Virus record (IMG/VR): IMGVR_UViG_3300025174_000013 | Location: 1-64,000 of that record | Source: a virus | Length of the DNA stretch: 64,000 bases | Direction: 5' to 3' (one strand) | Shown: positions 54,628 through 61,881 of the stretch, one piece after another | How the letters are laid out: each line of letters starts with the position of its first letter | How positions within the stretch are numbered: the stretch's first letter is position 1 | Position numbers and translations under genes: made by a program | The notes under the pieces: generated by a model | The model's input: the letters and a program-made list of their open reading frames with translations, nothing else | Told to the model about the DNA's origin: nothing | The model's database searches: none

Positions 54628-55062
54628 ATGGGTAAAAATTGGCAATATAAGAAAGGTGCTTCTTTTGAATATGAATGGTTATATTATTGTCTTTACCATC
54701 ATTTTGATAATGTAAGATCATATGCATCTAAAGGAGTTGCTGACGTTAGATCAATTCCTCCACGATGGGCAAATAATTCAATAGCCCTTTATGCCCAATG
54801 TAAAAATACGGCAAAAGAAGATTATGTTCCTCCAGATGAAAGAAACGAATTGGAAGAATGTAGTAAAAAGTTTTTTTGTTTGGTTATAGAACCATTTAAG
54901 AAGGATAGAACATGTTTGGTTAAAATTGAACCATGGAAGTTAAATGGGGAAATAATGACTCCAGAAGCGTTTATGGCTAAGTATTATGGGTTACAGGCAT
55001 CGACATGGGCGGAATGGCGAAAAGACTGGTATACGAACAAAATAAAAAGAAAACCTTTATAA
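54628..55062 (+). CDS. Hjc-like Holliday junction resolvase (144 aa)
   Basis: KKGASFEYEWLYYCLYHHFD (Glu), YASKGVADVRSIPP (Asp) and ALYAQCKNT (Q-x-K) follow the order of archaeal Hjc-type PD-(D/E)XK resolvases, which cut four-way junctions. PPDERNEL is the following helix start. Length fits (about 120-145 aa). Likely resolves replication or recombination intermediates before packaging. Leaderless start from TATA spacing. Confidence 0.7.
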   Translation: MGKNWQYKKGASFEYEWLYYCLYHHFDNVRSYASKGVADVRSIPPRWANNSIALYAQCKNTAKEDYVPPDERNELEECSKKFFCLVIEPFKKDRTCLVKIEPWKLNGEIMTPEAFMAKYYGLQASTWAEWRKDWYTNKIKRKPL

Positions 55063-55063
55063 G
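55056..55063 (+). promoter_or_regulatory. TATA box upstream of small ORF at 55083
   Basis: TTTATAAG inside the 3' end of the resolvase gene, about 26 nt before an ATG at 55083. Confidence 0.4.
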
Positions 55064-55082
55064 TAGTATATATATAGAAATA

Positions 55083-55154
55083 ATGACGGTTGAAAAGCCA
55101 TTCGGACATTCTAGATACGGTCTGATAAAATACCTTTTATCTATTAATATATGA
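55083..55154 (+). CDS. Possible leader peptide (23 aa)
   Basis: A 23-codon frame (MTVEKPFGHSRYGLIKYLLS plus three residues) starting about 27 nt after a TATA box and ending 18 nt before the metalloprotease ATG. Could be a real leaderless micro-protein, a leader, or just the 5' part of an untranslated RNA. Confidence 0.25.
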   Translation: MTVEKPFGHSRYGLIKYLLSINI

Positions 55155-55172
55155 GAAAAGGTTATACAAATT

Positions 55173-56003
55173 ATGCAAAAACTGGCATCACTATTAGCGA
55201 TTTTGTTAATCGTGGGATTATTAGGTACAAATTTCGCATATGGGGATTATACAGAATACATGAAAATAAGAATAGAATCTGATAAACCAAATGTTTGTGT
55301 ATTTGAAGCCGAAAACCCACAAGTAGATTTTGCAAAAAGAGGACTTTATAAAAAAACCGTAAAATGGATAAGTGAATGGTCTAAACAACTGGAAAAAGAA
55401 GCCAATGGAGGTAATTGGGATTTTACATATGAATTCATACATAATTCTACTCACTTTGATAAAAAACCAACAGATTTCCCTCAATGTAATGTATTGATAG
55501 TATTTGATGCCGAGAATTTAAATCCAATAGAAAGTGATTTAGGTATGGCACAAGGATACACATCTTTTGATTATAGAAGTTCAACTCATAAATTTTCATT
55601 TATAGATATTTTCACATTTGCACCAACAAATGAAATAAATTTAGGTCAATTAGATTTTACCAATATGACAAAAAATGCAGATGGCTCATATGAAGTAAAA
55701 TTAGGTAAAGAAATGTTTACATCAGAACCAATTTCTGATGAAGCAATTAGAATAGTTATTCAACATGAATTTGCTCATGCAATGGGATTAGGTCATTGGA
55801 GTGATACAACCAAAAATGATTTTAAATCGATCATGGTTCCACAATTTGATGTACGAGCAAAAGGATTAGAAAATATAAAAATAACACTTGATGATATCAA
55901 GGCATTAATAGAACTTTATGGTGAAGATGGATTTAGTAAATATTATCAAGTTCTAATTCCAGATTTAGCATATGGATGGGAAAAATCAGTAATGAAAAAT
56001 TAG
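55173..56003 (+). CDS. Secreted matrixin-like zinc metalloprotease (276 aa)
   Basis: A clear Sec signal peptide (MQKLASLLAILLIVGLLG..., about 1-24, Ala/Gly-Tyr-Gly end) is followed by an M10/matrixin-like domain: HEFAHAMGLGHW (about 198-209) is the HExxHxxGxxH zinc site, and SIMVPQFD supplies the Met-turn. No propeptide cysteine switch is evident. The protein would be exported and could cut S-layer or surface proteins during exit or entry. Such proteases are found in archaea including Nitrososphaerota; capture from a host is inferred. A TATA-like TAATATATG precedes the ATG by about 25-28 nt. Confidence 0.85.
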   Translation: MQKLASLLAILLIVGLLGTNFAYGDYTEYMKIRIESDKPNVCVFEAENPQVDFAKRGLYKKTVKWISEWSKQLEKEANGGNWDFTYEFIHNSTHFDKKPTDFPQCNVLIVFDAENLNPIESDLGMAQGYTSFDYRSSTHKFSFIDIFTFAPTNEINLGQLDFTNMTKNADGSYEVKLGKEMFTSEPISDEAIRIVIQHEFAHAMGLGHWSDTTKNDFKSIMVPQFDVRAKGLENIKITLDDIKALIELYGEDGFSKYYQVLIPDLAYGWEKSVMKN

Positions 56004-56013
56004 ATTTCTGTAC

Positions 56014-56022
56014 GTTTATATT
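56014..56022 (+). promoter_or_regulatory. TATA box for gene at 56049
   Basis: GTTTATATT about 30-35 nt before the ATG at 56049; a second box (CTTTATATAC, 56034-56043) lies closer. Confidence 0.4.
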
Positions 56023-56048
56023 GGGTGATCTGGCTTTATATACAGGGC

Positions 56049-56234
56049 ATGACGCGTTGTAGACTTTGTGAGAGTGTTCACCGTAAGGGAAGAGGGGAAT
56101 CTTGGGATAATATGATGTGTAAAACATGCTACATACTTTTGGATAATTTTACATGGAGTAATAGATGGGGTATAGTAAAAACATATCTATCAACAAAAGA
56201 TTTCTTAATAGACGCACAACTGATTGAAAAATAA
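56049..56234 (+). CDS. Small zinc protein (61 aa)
   Basis: CRLCESVHR and MCKTCYILL give a four-Cys zinc ribbon, followed by a helix. Start at 56049 is preferred to the in-frame ATG at 56025 by promoter spacing. The stop overlaps the ATG of the methyltransferase gene (TAATGG). Confidence 0.55.
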   Translation: MTRCRLCESVHRKGRGESWDNMMCKTCYILLDNFTWSNRWGIVKTYLSTKDFLIDAQLIEK

Positions 56235-57304
56235 TGGAAATTATATTTAATGAAAAAGAATGGAAGGAAGCTAACGAAAAATACATAGAAGAATCAATAA
56301 AAGATGAAATTTTAAAAAGAATAAGAAAAAGAAAAATGGAGTTACCATATCCTAAAGTAACGTTGGATGAGGCAAAAGAAGATTTTAAAAAATTACAGGG
56401 ATTAAACACTGAAGAATTATGGAAAAATGGTGATTTTTATTTCAAATATGATTACGAATTACCTCATGGAGATACATATATTGAATTATCCACAATAGGA
56501 AATAAGTCGTCAAATTACTTTCATCAAGAAAACAGAATGAAATGTGACTCGTTAAATTCACCTAGTCCTTATAGGGTATGGAATTCTGATAAGTTTATGA
56601 AGACATTATTTGGTTCGTTATGGACAATGAATGTAAAAGAAGTAAACAGTAAGACTTTATGGAGTTCAATAGTTTTAAGAAAATATGTAGCATCACAATT
56701 TAAACCATCAGTGGCAAAAGCAATTTATAATAAATATAATTCTAAAAACGTTCTTGATTTGTCAATGGGATGGGGTGATAGATTAGCTGGTTTTCATGCA
56801 TCTAACGCGGAAAGATATATTGGTATAGACCCCAACGAGAAATTGTTTAGTGGATATGGAGATCAATATCTGACATATAGGACTGGAAAAGAGTCATTAT
56901 TTATAATAAAGCCTGCAGAAGAAGTAGAGTATAAAGGAGAAGAATTTGATACAATATTTACTTCTCCACCATATTTTGATACTGAAAGATATTCCATTGC
57001 AAATACTCAGTCATGGATAAGATATAAAACATTGGATGATTGGCTTACTAAGTTTTTGTTTACTTCAATAGAAAAGGCGTGGGGTGCGTTAAAAAGAGAT
57101 GGAATTCTTTTAATTAATGTTTCTGATGCATATGGTCATCATAAGGTACAAAAAATATGTGACCCCATGAATGAGTTTATAACTACTTTAAAGGGTGCTG
57201 AATATGAGGATGCCATAGGAATGAGAATGGCTAAAAGACCAAATCAGAATACTCATAAAGAAGGAATATTTTGTGAACCAATATGGGTATTTCGTAAAAA
57301 GTAA
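56234..57304 (+). CDS. DNA methyltransferase (356 aa)
   Basis: Residues about 165-190 hold the SAM-binding part (VLDLSMGWGDRLAGF, then YIGIDPN), and TSPPYFDTERYS (about 238-249) is motif IV with SPPY, as in N4-cytosine or some N6-adenine enzymes. GILLINVSD is the following strand. The N-terminal ~150 residues carry no recognised motif and may recognise the target. No restriction partner is visible. It could protect viral DNA. Confidence 0.75.
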   Translation: MEIIFNEKEWKEANEKYIEESIKDEILKRIRKRKMELPYPKVTLDEAKEDFKKLQGLNTEELWKNGDFYFKYDYELPHGDTYIELSTIGNKSSNYFHQENRMKCDSLNSPSPYRVWNSDKFMKTLFGSLWTMNVKEVNSKTLWSSIVLRKYVASQFKPSVAKAIYNKYNSKNVLDLSMGWGDRLAGFHASNAERYIGIDPNEKLFSGYGDQYLTYRTGKESLFIIKPAEEVEYKGEEFDTIFTSPPYFDTERYSIANTQSWIRYKTLDDWLTKFLFTSIEKAWGALKRDGILLINVSDAYGHHKVQKICDPMNEFITTLKGAEYEDAIGMRMAKRPNQNTHKEGIFCEPIWVFRKK

Positions 57305-57503
57305 ATGAGGCTATTTTTTGGTGGCTGAATCCTGCCTCAAGGCTTCAATGCATTTCAGTTTTTTCCTTTTTTTATACTTGTTAGGAGTCTCAATGACTGC
57401 GTGACTTTCAAGCACTTTTAATAAGAACAATAGGAAATATAAACTTTATTTTGTACAACTTTACACACAAGGGTTTATATACCCCTTAGTACATACCCAT
57501 GAT
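57305..57503 (+). other. Intergenic region: terminator-like stem and promoter
   Basis: No gene seen. TGAGGC (57306-57311) can pair with GCCTCA (57334-57339), and CTGAA (57325-57329) with TTCAG (57354-57358) just before a T-rich run (about 57359-57374), which may terminate the methyltransferase transcript. The promoter of the next gene lies at the end of the region. Confidence 0.4.
57474..57495 (+). promoter_or_regulatory. TATA box within TATATAC-N6-GTACATA (site 3)
   Basis: TATATAC at 57476-57482, 6-nt spacer CCCTTA, then GTACATA (one mismatch to GTATATA) at 57489-57495. The TATA half is 30 nt before the ATG at 57504. Confidence 0.6.
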
Positions 57504-58019
57504 ATGAAACAAACATTAACAACAGAAGACGTAGACTCAATTATTGGTGCTATTGAAATTGCTGAAGATGAAAGCGGTGGAGATTATTCCGACTTAAAAA
57601 CAAAACTTTTAACCATTTATCCAGAAACAAAAGACTTGATTGATGAACGTAATAGAAAATGGCAAGAAGAAAGTGATACACAAAGACTTGCAAGAGAGAG
57701 AATAACAAGAATTATATTTCATGCACTTAAAAAAGGTGAACCAATTATATCTCAATTACAGTACATGATTGGTGGTACAAAAACCTATAATATGATTAGA
57801 AAAAACTATAGTGATGAAATATGTTTATCTGCCGATTTATTCAAGTACCACTTAGAAGATTTAATAGAATTGGGATTAATAGCAGAACTTAGAGATTACA
57901 TTAAACAGGAATCTAAAGAAGATGGCAATGAATGGATGAAAGATCATTATAAAGATAAAGCAGATGACCAATTATGGCATGTATTGGTAAAAATCTTAGA
58001 CAGAGTAAAAAGATCCTAA
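57504..58019 (+). CDS. Hypothetical helical protein (171 aa)
   Basis: A charged, mostly helical protein. The middle (RITRIIFHALKKGEPIISQL) followed by ADLFKYHLEDLIELGLIAEL may be a winged-helix-like unit, but I do not recognise a family. Leaderless start 30 nt after an operator-like TATA repeat. Could be a regulator, but this is speculation. Confidence 0.6.
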   Translation: MKQTLTTEDVDSIIGAIEIAEDESGGDYSDLKTKLLTIYPETKDLIDERNRKWQEESDTQRLARERITRIIFHALKKGEPIISQLQYMIGGTKTYNMIRKNYSDEICLSADLFKYHLEDLIELGLIAELRDYIKQESKEDGNEWMKDHYKDKADDQLWHVLVKILDRVKRS

Positions 58020-58052
58020 TCATTTATATTATGTAATTAGTAACTACTTATG

Positions 58053-58185
58053 ATACATATTCCCAAGACAAGCGACCATCATATCGTTTTGTAACTTGGG
58101 GTAATATGTATTTGACCACGGACAACGGTTTAGGGAATTTTTCCGTGATTTCATTGTCAGATAGGTGCCTCTGTCCGTGGAGCCC
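58053..58185 (+). ncRNA. Candidate structured small RNA with two hairpins
   Basis: A TATA box (TTTATATTA at 58023) lies 30 nt before 58053, where a long stem begins: 58053-58067 pairs with 58095-58111 (15 bp with a 2-nt bulge). A second stem pairs CCACGGACA (58116-58124) with TGTCCGTGG (58172-58180). The left arm of the second stem could instead pair with TCCGTG at 58142-58147, giving two mutually exclusive structures. No reading frame fits. Lies just upstream of the prim-pol gene; it may be a stand-alone RNA or a leader that regulates it. Confidence 0.55.
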
Positions 58186-58223
58186 TATCAATTTATATTA
58201 AGGCTTAACATAAATGTGGTAAT

Positions 58224-59207
58224 ATGATTCAAGGATTTGTAAAGCTTTACAGGGAAAAAGGACTAAATGTAATACCACTTAAACCAAAGTCTAAATTTCC
58301 AGATGAAACAAACATGCCAATAAATCCACAAACTGGTAAGCGTGGTTGGAAAATATATCAAACTGAAAAGTGTAATATAGAAATTAAAGAAGGGCAAAAT
58401 GGAGCAGTGCTTTGTGGTGAATCATCGGGTAATTTAGTGGTTATAGACCTTGATGATCGTGAGTTATCAAAAGTTTTTGATGACTGGGAAAAAAGAAAAA
58501 ATGAAACATTAATAGTTGAAACTGGAAAAGGATATCACGTATGTGTTAAACCAAAAGGAAAGTTGCCAGAAAAAAGCTTAAGATTAATAAATGATAAAGG
58601 TCAACGTATAGACATTCAATCACAAGGAACTTACGTATTAATTCCGGGTTCAATTAATCCAGAGACTGGTAAAGAATATAAAATAATTTCAAGTACATTG
58701 GATATACAGGATATAGACTTGGATGGTTTCATTAATAGTTTATCGAATCATGGGTTCAATCCAGAACGTATAAAGAAAGGAGTTGTTGAAATTTTAAAAG
58801 GTGTAAAAGAAGGAGAAAGAGATTATAGTGTATACACGCTTGGGGTAGCGATGAGACATAGTTTTGGTTTAAAAGATGCTGGATTATTATCATATCTAAA
58901 TCATTTTAATCAAACATCGGTATTTCCCCCACTGCCAGATGTAGTGATAAAACAAAAAGTTCAAAGTGTGATGAACGCCGATGTTGAGAAAATTAGATTT
59001 AAAGAATTTTTAGAGAAATTTGATTTAAAAGAAGTAAAATTGAAATATGACGATAATTTTTGGAAAGATGTAGAAGATTTACGTATACACAATAAACTTC
59101 AATCTAAAGATTTAAAACTTGAATGTGTAATTTGTAAAAAATTGGTAGCATATAATCCACAAGATACTACACATAGGGGGCACATCATTACAATTATATA
59201 CAAGTAA
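58224..59207 (+). CDS. Archaeo-eukaryotic primase/prim-pol (327 aa)
   Basis: YREKGLNVIPLKPKSKFP at the N-terminus, NLVVIDLDD (metal-binding acidic motif, about 70-77), TGKGYHVCV (catalytic His, about 101-108) and RIDIQSQGTYVLIPGS match the bifunctional DNA primase/polymerase (PF09250-like) family that makes primers for replication. GERDYSVYTLGVAMRHSFG looks like a primase C-terminal helical domain. A CVICKKL near the C-terminus may be part of a zinc site. Together with MCM it suggests self-primed replication. Confidence 0.8.
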   Translation: MIQGFVKLYREKGLNVIPLKPKSKFPDETNMPINPQTGKRGWKIYQTEKCNIEIKEGQNGAVLCGESSGNLVVIDLDDRELSKVFDDWEKRKNETLIVETGKGYHVCVKPKGKLPEKSLRLINDKGQRIDIQSQGTYVLIPGSINPETGKEYKIISSTLDIQDIDLDGFINSLSNHGFNPERIKKGVVEILKGVKEGERDYSVYTLGVAMRHSFGLKDAGLLSYLNHFNQTSVFPPLPDVVIKQKVQSVMNADVEKIRFKEFLEKFDLKEVKLKYDDNFWKDVEDLRIHNKLQSKDLKLECVICKKLVAYNPQDTTHRGHIITIIYK

Positions 59208-59415
59208 TACATTATACTATGTAGGACTTTCAAGGGGTTTCAATATGAGGGCTAATAACCCAATGACCTGATAAAGCTGAAGTCGTGGTGGCTTTATCAA
59301 ACGTGTAGTGGTGATGAAGGTATTAGATTGTTCGATAAACTGAGCCACTTTAAGAACACGCAATTTAAATAGAACCACTGTATAGTAATTATGTGAAAAG
59401 TATGAGTCATACATA
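59208..59415 (+). other. Intergenic region with several stem-loops
   Basis: No gene seen. GATAAAGC (59270-59277) and GCTTTATC (59291-59298) form a perfect 8-bp hairpin. GGGTT (59235-59239) pairs with AACCC (59257-59261). CGTGTAGTGG (59302-59311) can pair with CCACT (59345-59349) and ACACG (59356-59360) with an internal loop. TATA-like stretches lie upstream (ATTATATAC near 59193; ATTATACTA near 59211). Possibly a second small RNA. Confidence 0.4.
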
Positions 59416-59598
59416 ATGCCTTATACAAGAGTACCATATACCGACACTCGTAAAAAGCGACAAATTTTACGATATCGCCGATATGTGCGAAGAAAAGCAC
59501 GAGGACATAGCCACCAAATATATGAAATAAAGAACACAAAAGGGCTAATCGTGAGCAGATGTAGAATCTGCAAATTTCATTTTTTTAAATTTATATAA
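59416..59598 (+). CDS. Small basic protein (60 aa)
   Basis: Arg/Lys-rich (RKKRQILRYRRYVRRKARGH) with one CRIC pair and several histidines near the C-terminus. Basic character suggests nucleic-acid binding. A TATA-like CTGTATAGTAA lies about 30 nt upstream. Family not recognised. Confidence 0.45.
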   Translation: MPYTRVPYTDTRKKRQILRYRRYVRRKARGHSHQIYEIKNTKGLIVSRCRICKFHFFKFI

Positions 59599-59599
59599 G
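59590..59599 (+). promoter_or_regulatory. TATA box for gene at 59621
   Basis: TTTATATAAG begins 31 nt before the ATG at 59621 and overlaps the previous stop. Confidence 0.55.
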
Positions 59600-59620
59600 G
59601 ATGATATGTTATAGGATAGT

Positions 59621-59869
59621 ATGGCAAATAGAGGAACCAAAAAGAGCAAACTATCTGAAAACCCTGAAAATTGGACTGGTAAGGAATTTAGAAAGTTCTT
59701 AGATAAATCACTTGATAAATTAGATGACGAAGCGTCAGTATCAGTAAATAGAGGAACAGGGCAAATAAAAGTAAAAGACTTGAAAAAGAAAAAAGGCACT
59801 GACAGAAAGAAAGCCTCAAAAGGCAGATATGTTTCTACTGGAAGAGGAACTGGGCGAAGAAAGCTTTAA
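59621..59869 (+). CDS. Small basic protein (82 aa)
   Basis: Lys/Arg/Gly/Ser-rich: a central helix (TGKEFRKFLDKSLDKLDDE) between flexible basic ends (GTGRRKL). It could bind nucleic acid. Leaderless start from TATA spacing; the following gene has its own TATA box. Confidence 0.6.
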   Translation: MANRGTKKSKLSENPENWTGKEFRKFLDKSLDKLDDEASVSVNRGTGQIKVKDLKKKKGTDRKKASKGRYVSTGRGTGRRKL

Positions 59870-59872
59870 AAA

Positions 59873-59881
59873 GTTATATAC
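59873..59881 (+). promoter_or_regulatory. TATA box for gene at 59903
   Basis: GTTATATAC starts 30 nt before the ATG at 59903. Confidence 0.55.
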
Positions 59882-59902
59882 TAATTACATCCATTAATTA
59901 TT

Positions 59903-60157
59903 ATGGCATTTCACTCAGAAAGAGCAAAAGCAGGAACTCGAAAGCAAATAGACTTACAGATTAAGACTATTAAGGCTAATATAGCAAGTTTAGAGAAAGA
60001 ACATGTAAAAACTGAAAAATATTTAGGAAAAGGTCTTAATGATGCATTCATTAACAAAGCATTAAAAAACATTAATGCTACTATTGCACTAAAAGAGAAA
60101 CAACTTGCAGATTACGAAGCAACACGAGCAAAATACGAAAAAGACGGACTAATTTAA
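59903..60157 (+). CDS. Small coiled-coil protein (84 aa)
   Basis: Two helices with heptad-like patterning (KQIDLQIKTIKANIASLEKE and AIKN-like second helix, KEKQLADYEATRAKYE). Leaderless start. The stop is followed by a short stem and T-run. Family not recognised. Confidence 0.6.
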   Translation: MAFHSERAKAGTRKQIDLQIKTIKANIASLEKEHVKTEKYLGKGLNDAFINKALKNINATIALKEKQLADYEATRAKYEKDGLI

Positions 60158-60180
60158 GTCTTCTTTTTATTTTTATTTTT
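60141..60180 (+). terminator. Stem and T-run terminator
   Basis: AAGAC (60141-60145) and GTCTT (60158-60162) can pair across the stop codon, followed by CTTTTTATTTTTATTTTT. Confidence 0.5.
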
Positions 60181-60390
60181 ATAAGCAACCTCATGTAATG
60201 TAAATTGTGAGAGAGTCAGAGAACGACTGCGTGTCAAATGCGGTGTCCTTATCCGAAGAAAATTTATTAGGCTCTGCAACATTATATAATAGATGTGGTA
60301 GTGTGAATTTGCATACTTGGATGACAAATAAAACCTTAACATAGACAAGAGGACTGGAGTAATTACCCAGCCACATCTATCATATCAAAC
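60181..60390 (+). other. Intergenic region with long-range inverted repeat
   Basis: No gene seen. TAGATGTGG (60290-60298) and CCACATCTA (60371-60379) form a perfect 9-bp inverted repeat around a 72-nt loop; CTGG and CCAG just inside the right arm can make a small hairpin. Upstream GACTGCGTGTCAAATGC has no partner that I see. A possible structured RNA, weaker than those at 58053 and 61957. Confidence 0.35.
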
Positions 60391-60395
60391 AAGCA

Positions 60396-60417
60396 TTTAT
60401 ATACCCCATAGTATATA
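60396..60417 (+). promoter_or_regulatory. TATA box within TATATAC-N6-GTATATA (site 4)
   Basis: TATATAC at 60398-60404, CCCATA spacer, GTATATA at 60411-60417. The TATA half is 30 nt before the ATG at 60426. Confidence 0.65.
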
Positions 60418-60425
60418 AGATAATT

Positions 60426-60890
60426 ATGAAAACAAAAAGTAATCGACCTGAAGTTCAAAAAGGTTTACAAATTTGTTTTAAAATCACCAATATGGTAAAA
60501 GAACAATTTCCTAACGAAGTATTTGCAATCAAACAAAATTCTATTGTACCTTTTACTTCCAATAAAAGACTTTGTAATAATACTTCTTTGGGTGGTTCAT
60601 TTGCTCATTTTCACAATACTAAACCTCACAGAGTTTGTTGTAAACAAAACTTTCTTATTAATGGTAGAAATTGGCATAGTGAATACGAATTTGGTAGGCA
60701 AAAAAGAGGAACTGGATATTATGTAAATGGAACACTTGGCTACGTGTTGTTAATAGTTCATGAATTAGCACATCATAGAACAAAGGGACATGGGAAGAAA
60801 TGGGTTATTAAATGTAAGAAATTTCAAAACTTTATGATAAATCAATTAATCAGTGGTGAATATTATAAGTATATATTACCTATTCATTAA
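60426..60890 (+). CDS. SprT/M48-like metallopeptidase (154 aa)
   Basis: VHELAHHRTKGHGKKW (about residues 116-131) gives HExxH and a third His (HGKxW), as in SprT-like and related phage zinc peptidases. Several Cys/His before it (CCKQN) may be structural. No signal peptide, so it probably acts inside the cell, possibly on DNA-protein adducts or virion precursors. Leaderless start with operator-like TATA repeat. Confidence 0.7.
   Translation: MKTKSNRPEVQKGLQICFKITNMVKEQFPNEVFAIKQNSIVPFTSNKRLCNNTSLGGSFAHFHNTKPHRVCCKQNFLINGRNWHSEYEFGRQKRGTGYYVNGTLGYVLLIVHELAHHRTKGHGKKWVIKCKKFQNFMINQLISGEYYKYILPIH
60869..60878 (+). promoter_or_regulatory. TATA box for gene at 60900
   Basis: AGTATATATT starts 31 nt before the ATG at 60900, inside the previous gene's 3' end. 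Confidence 0.5.
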
Positions 60891-60899
60891 CTTATTATA

Positions 60900-61022
60900 A
60901 TGAATGGAAAGCCGAAGGAAGAAAAAATCGACTTAAAGGTTACACTTTTATTGGGTATTATACTAGGAGCGGTAGTATATGGAAGTATCAAAGTCGTCCA
61001 AATGGGAGGTCTTCATCCATGA
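60900..61022 (+). CDS. Small single-pass membrane protein (40 aa)
   Basis: A short basic N-terminus (MNGKPKEEKIDLK), one hydrophobic segment (VTLLLGIILGAVVYG, about 14-28) and a short tail. Its stop overlaps the next ATG (ATGA). A membrane role in exit or entry is possible. Leaderless start. Confidence 0.55.
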   Translation: MNGKPKEEKIDLKVTLLLGIILGAVVYGSIKVVQMGGLHP

Positions 61023-61333
61023 CTGAAACATTATATAAAGGATTGGTTGGAAATGCCAAATCGATAATGGCTCATTTACCAAAAGAGAATTGGTTTCATA
61101 CATATGCATTGTGGTTAGCAAATGAAACTAAACCATTTACAAAAGAAGAATGCAAAAAAGCACAAAAAATAGCAGATGAAATGTCTCATTGGGTTAATTG
61201 TCAACATCATTCAGGTGGTTCTCATATGGTTTTACTTCAATATACTTTGGATTATCTTGGTGCTCGTACTATGTCTGAAGTAGAATTGGCTTATATGAGA
61301 GAAAACAAGGAGTTTGGTAAAAAAGATGATTGA
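61019..61333 (+). CDS. Hypothetical protein (104 aa)
   Basis: A helical protein with His and Cys in SHWVNCQHHSGGSHM (about 56-70), possibly metal-binding. Overlaps both neighbours by a few bases, so it is cotranslated with the small membrane protein and the following gene. Family not recognised. Confidence 0.55.
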   Translation: MTETLYKGLVGNAKSIMAHLPKENWFHTYALWLANETKPFTKEECKKAQKIADEMSHWVNCQHHSGGSHMVLLQYTLDYLGARTMSEVELAYMRENKEFGKKDD

Positions 61334-61640
61334 TTTTAACACAATAATAAGAAACCCAACACCTGACAACGCATTTAGTTTATGGAATTTTATGGTTCCT
61401 AATGAAGTTAAAGGCATTATGCCAGATGTATTAAGTGGAATAAATTCTGGAGAAGATACCACACAGTTAGCAAATCAAACAGTTTTCAAAATAATAGATG
61501 TGGTAGAAGAAAGAGTATTAAAAGAAGGAGTGGATCATGTATTTCAAAACGGAATAGCAGATAGAATAATGGACATGATGACTGGGCAATATATGGTTAG
61601 TATATTCGAAAGAGTCGCAAATATGCTTGTTGGAGCATAA
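61326..61640 (+). CDS. Hypothetical protein (104 aa)
   Basis: A mostly helical, Met/Val-rich soluble protein without cysteines. Start at 61326 (ATGATTG, overlapping the previous stop) is preferred to a TTG at 61314. Family not recognised. Confidence 0.55.
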   Translation: MIDFNTIIRNPTPDNAFSLWNFMVPNEVKGIMPDVLSGINSGEDTTQLANQTVFKIIDVVEERVLKEGVDHVFQNGIADRIMDMMTGQYMVSIFERVANMLVGA

Positions 61641-61697
61641 TCAGGCACGGCTAAGCGTGAGTTTAAGTTTAAATACTACATTCAAGAAGTCAAGTCT

Positions 61698-61877
61698 ATG
61701 GTAAGCAAATCATGGTTAGTCACCGTAACACCATTAGTCATAGCTGTAGTAACATTCCTAAAATCGTTTGTCTATGGTACAGATCTGACTGAATCAGAAC
61801 TTGAATTAATCAAGCTAGCTGTTGGTGCATTTGTAGGTTCAGGTGCAATAGGAGCCTATTTGTCTGCAAGGGCATAA
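61698..61877 (+). CDS. Holin-like two-helix membrane protein (59 aa)
   Basis: Two hydrophobic segments (WLVTVTPLVIAVVTFL, about 6-21, and LAVGAFVGSGAIGAYL, about 40-55) joined by a short loop containing acidic residues: the size and topology of class II phage holins, and also of other small membrane proteins. A TTTAAATAC box lies about 30 nt upstream; a strong hairpin terminator follows, so it is a one-gene unit. Codon use is like that of the capsid gene. The holin role is inference. Confidence 0.6.
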   Translation: MVSKSWLVTVTPLVIAVVTFLKSFVYGTDLTESELELIKLAVGAFVGSGAIGAYLSARA

Positions 61878-61881
61878 GTAA

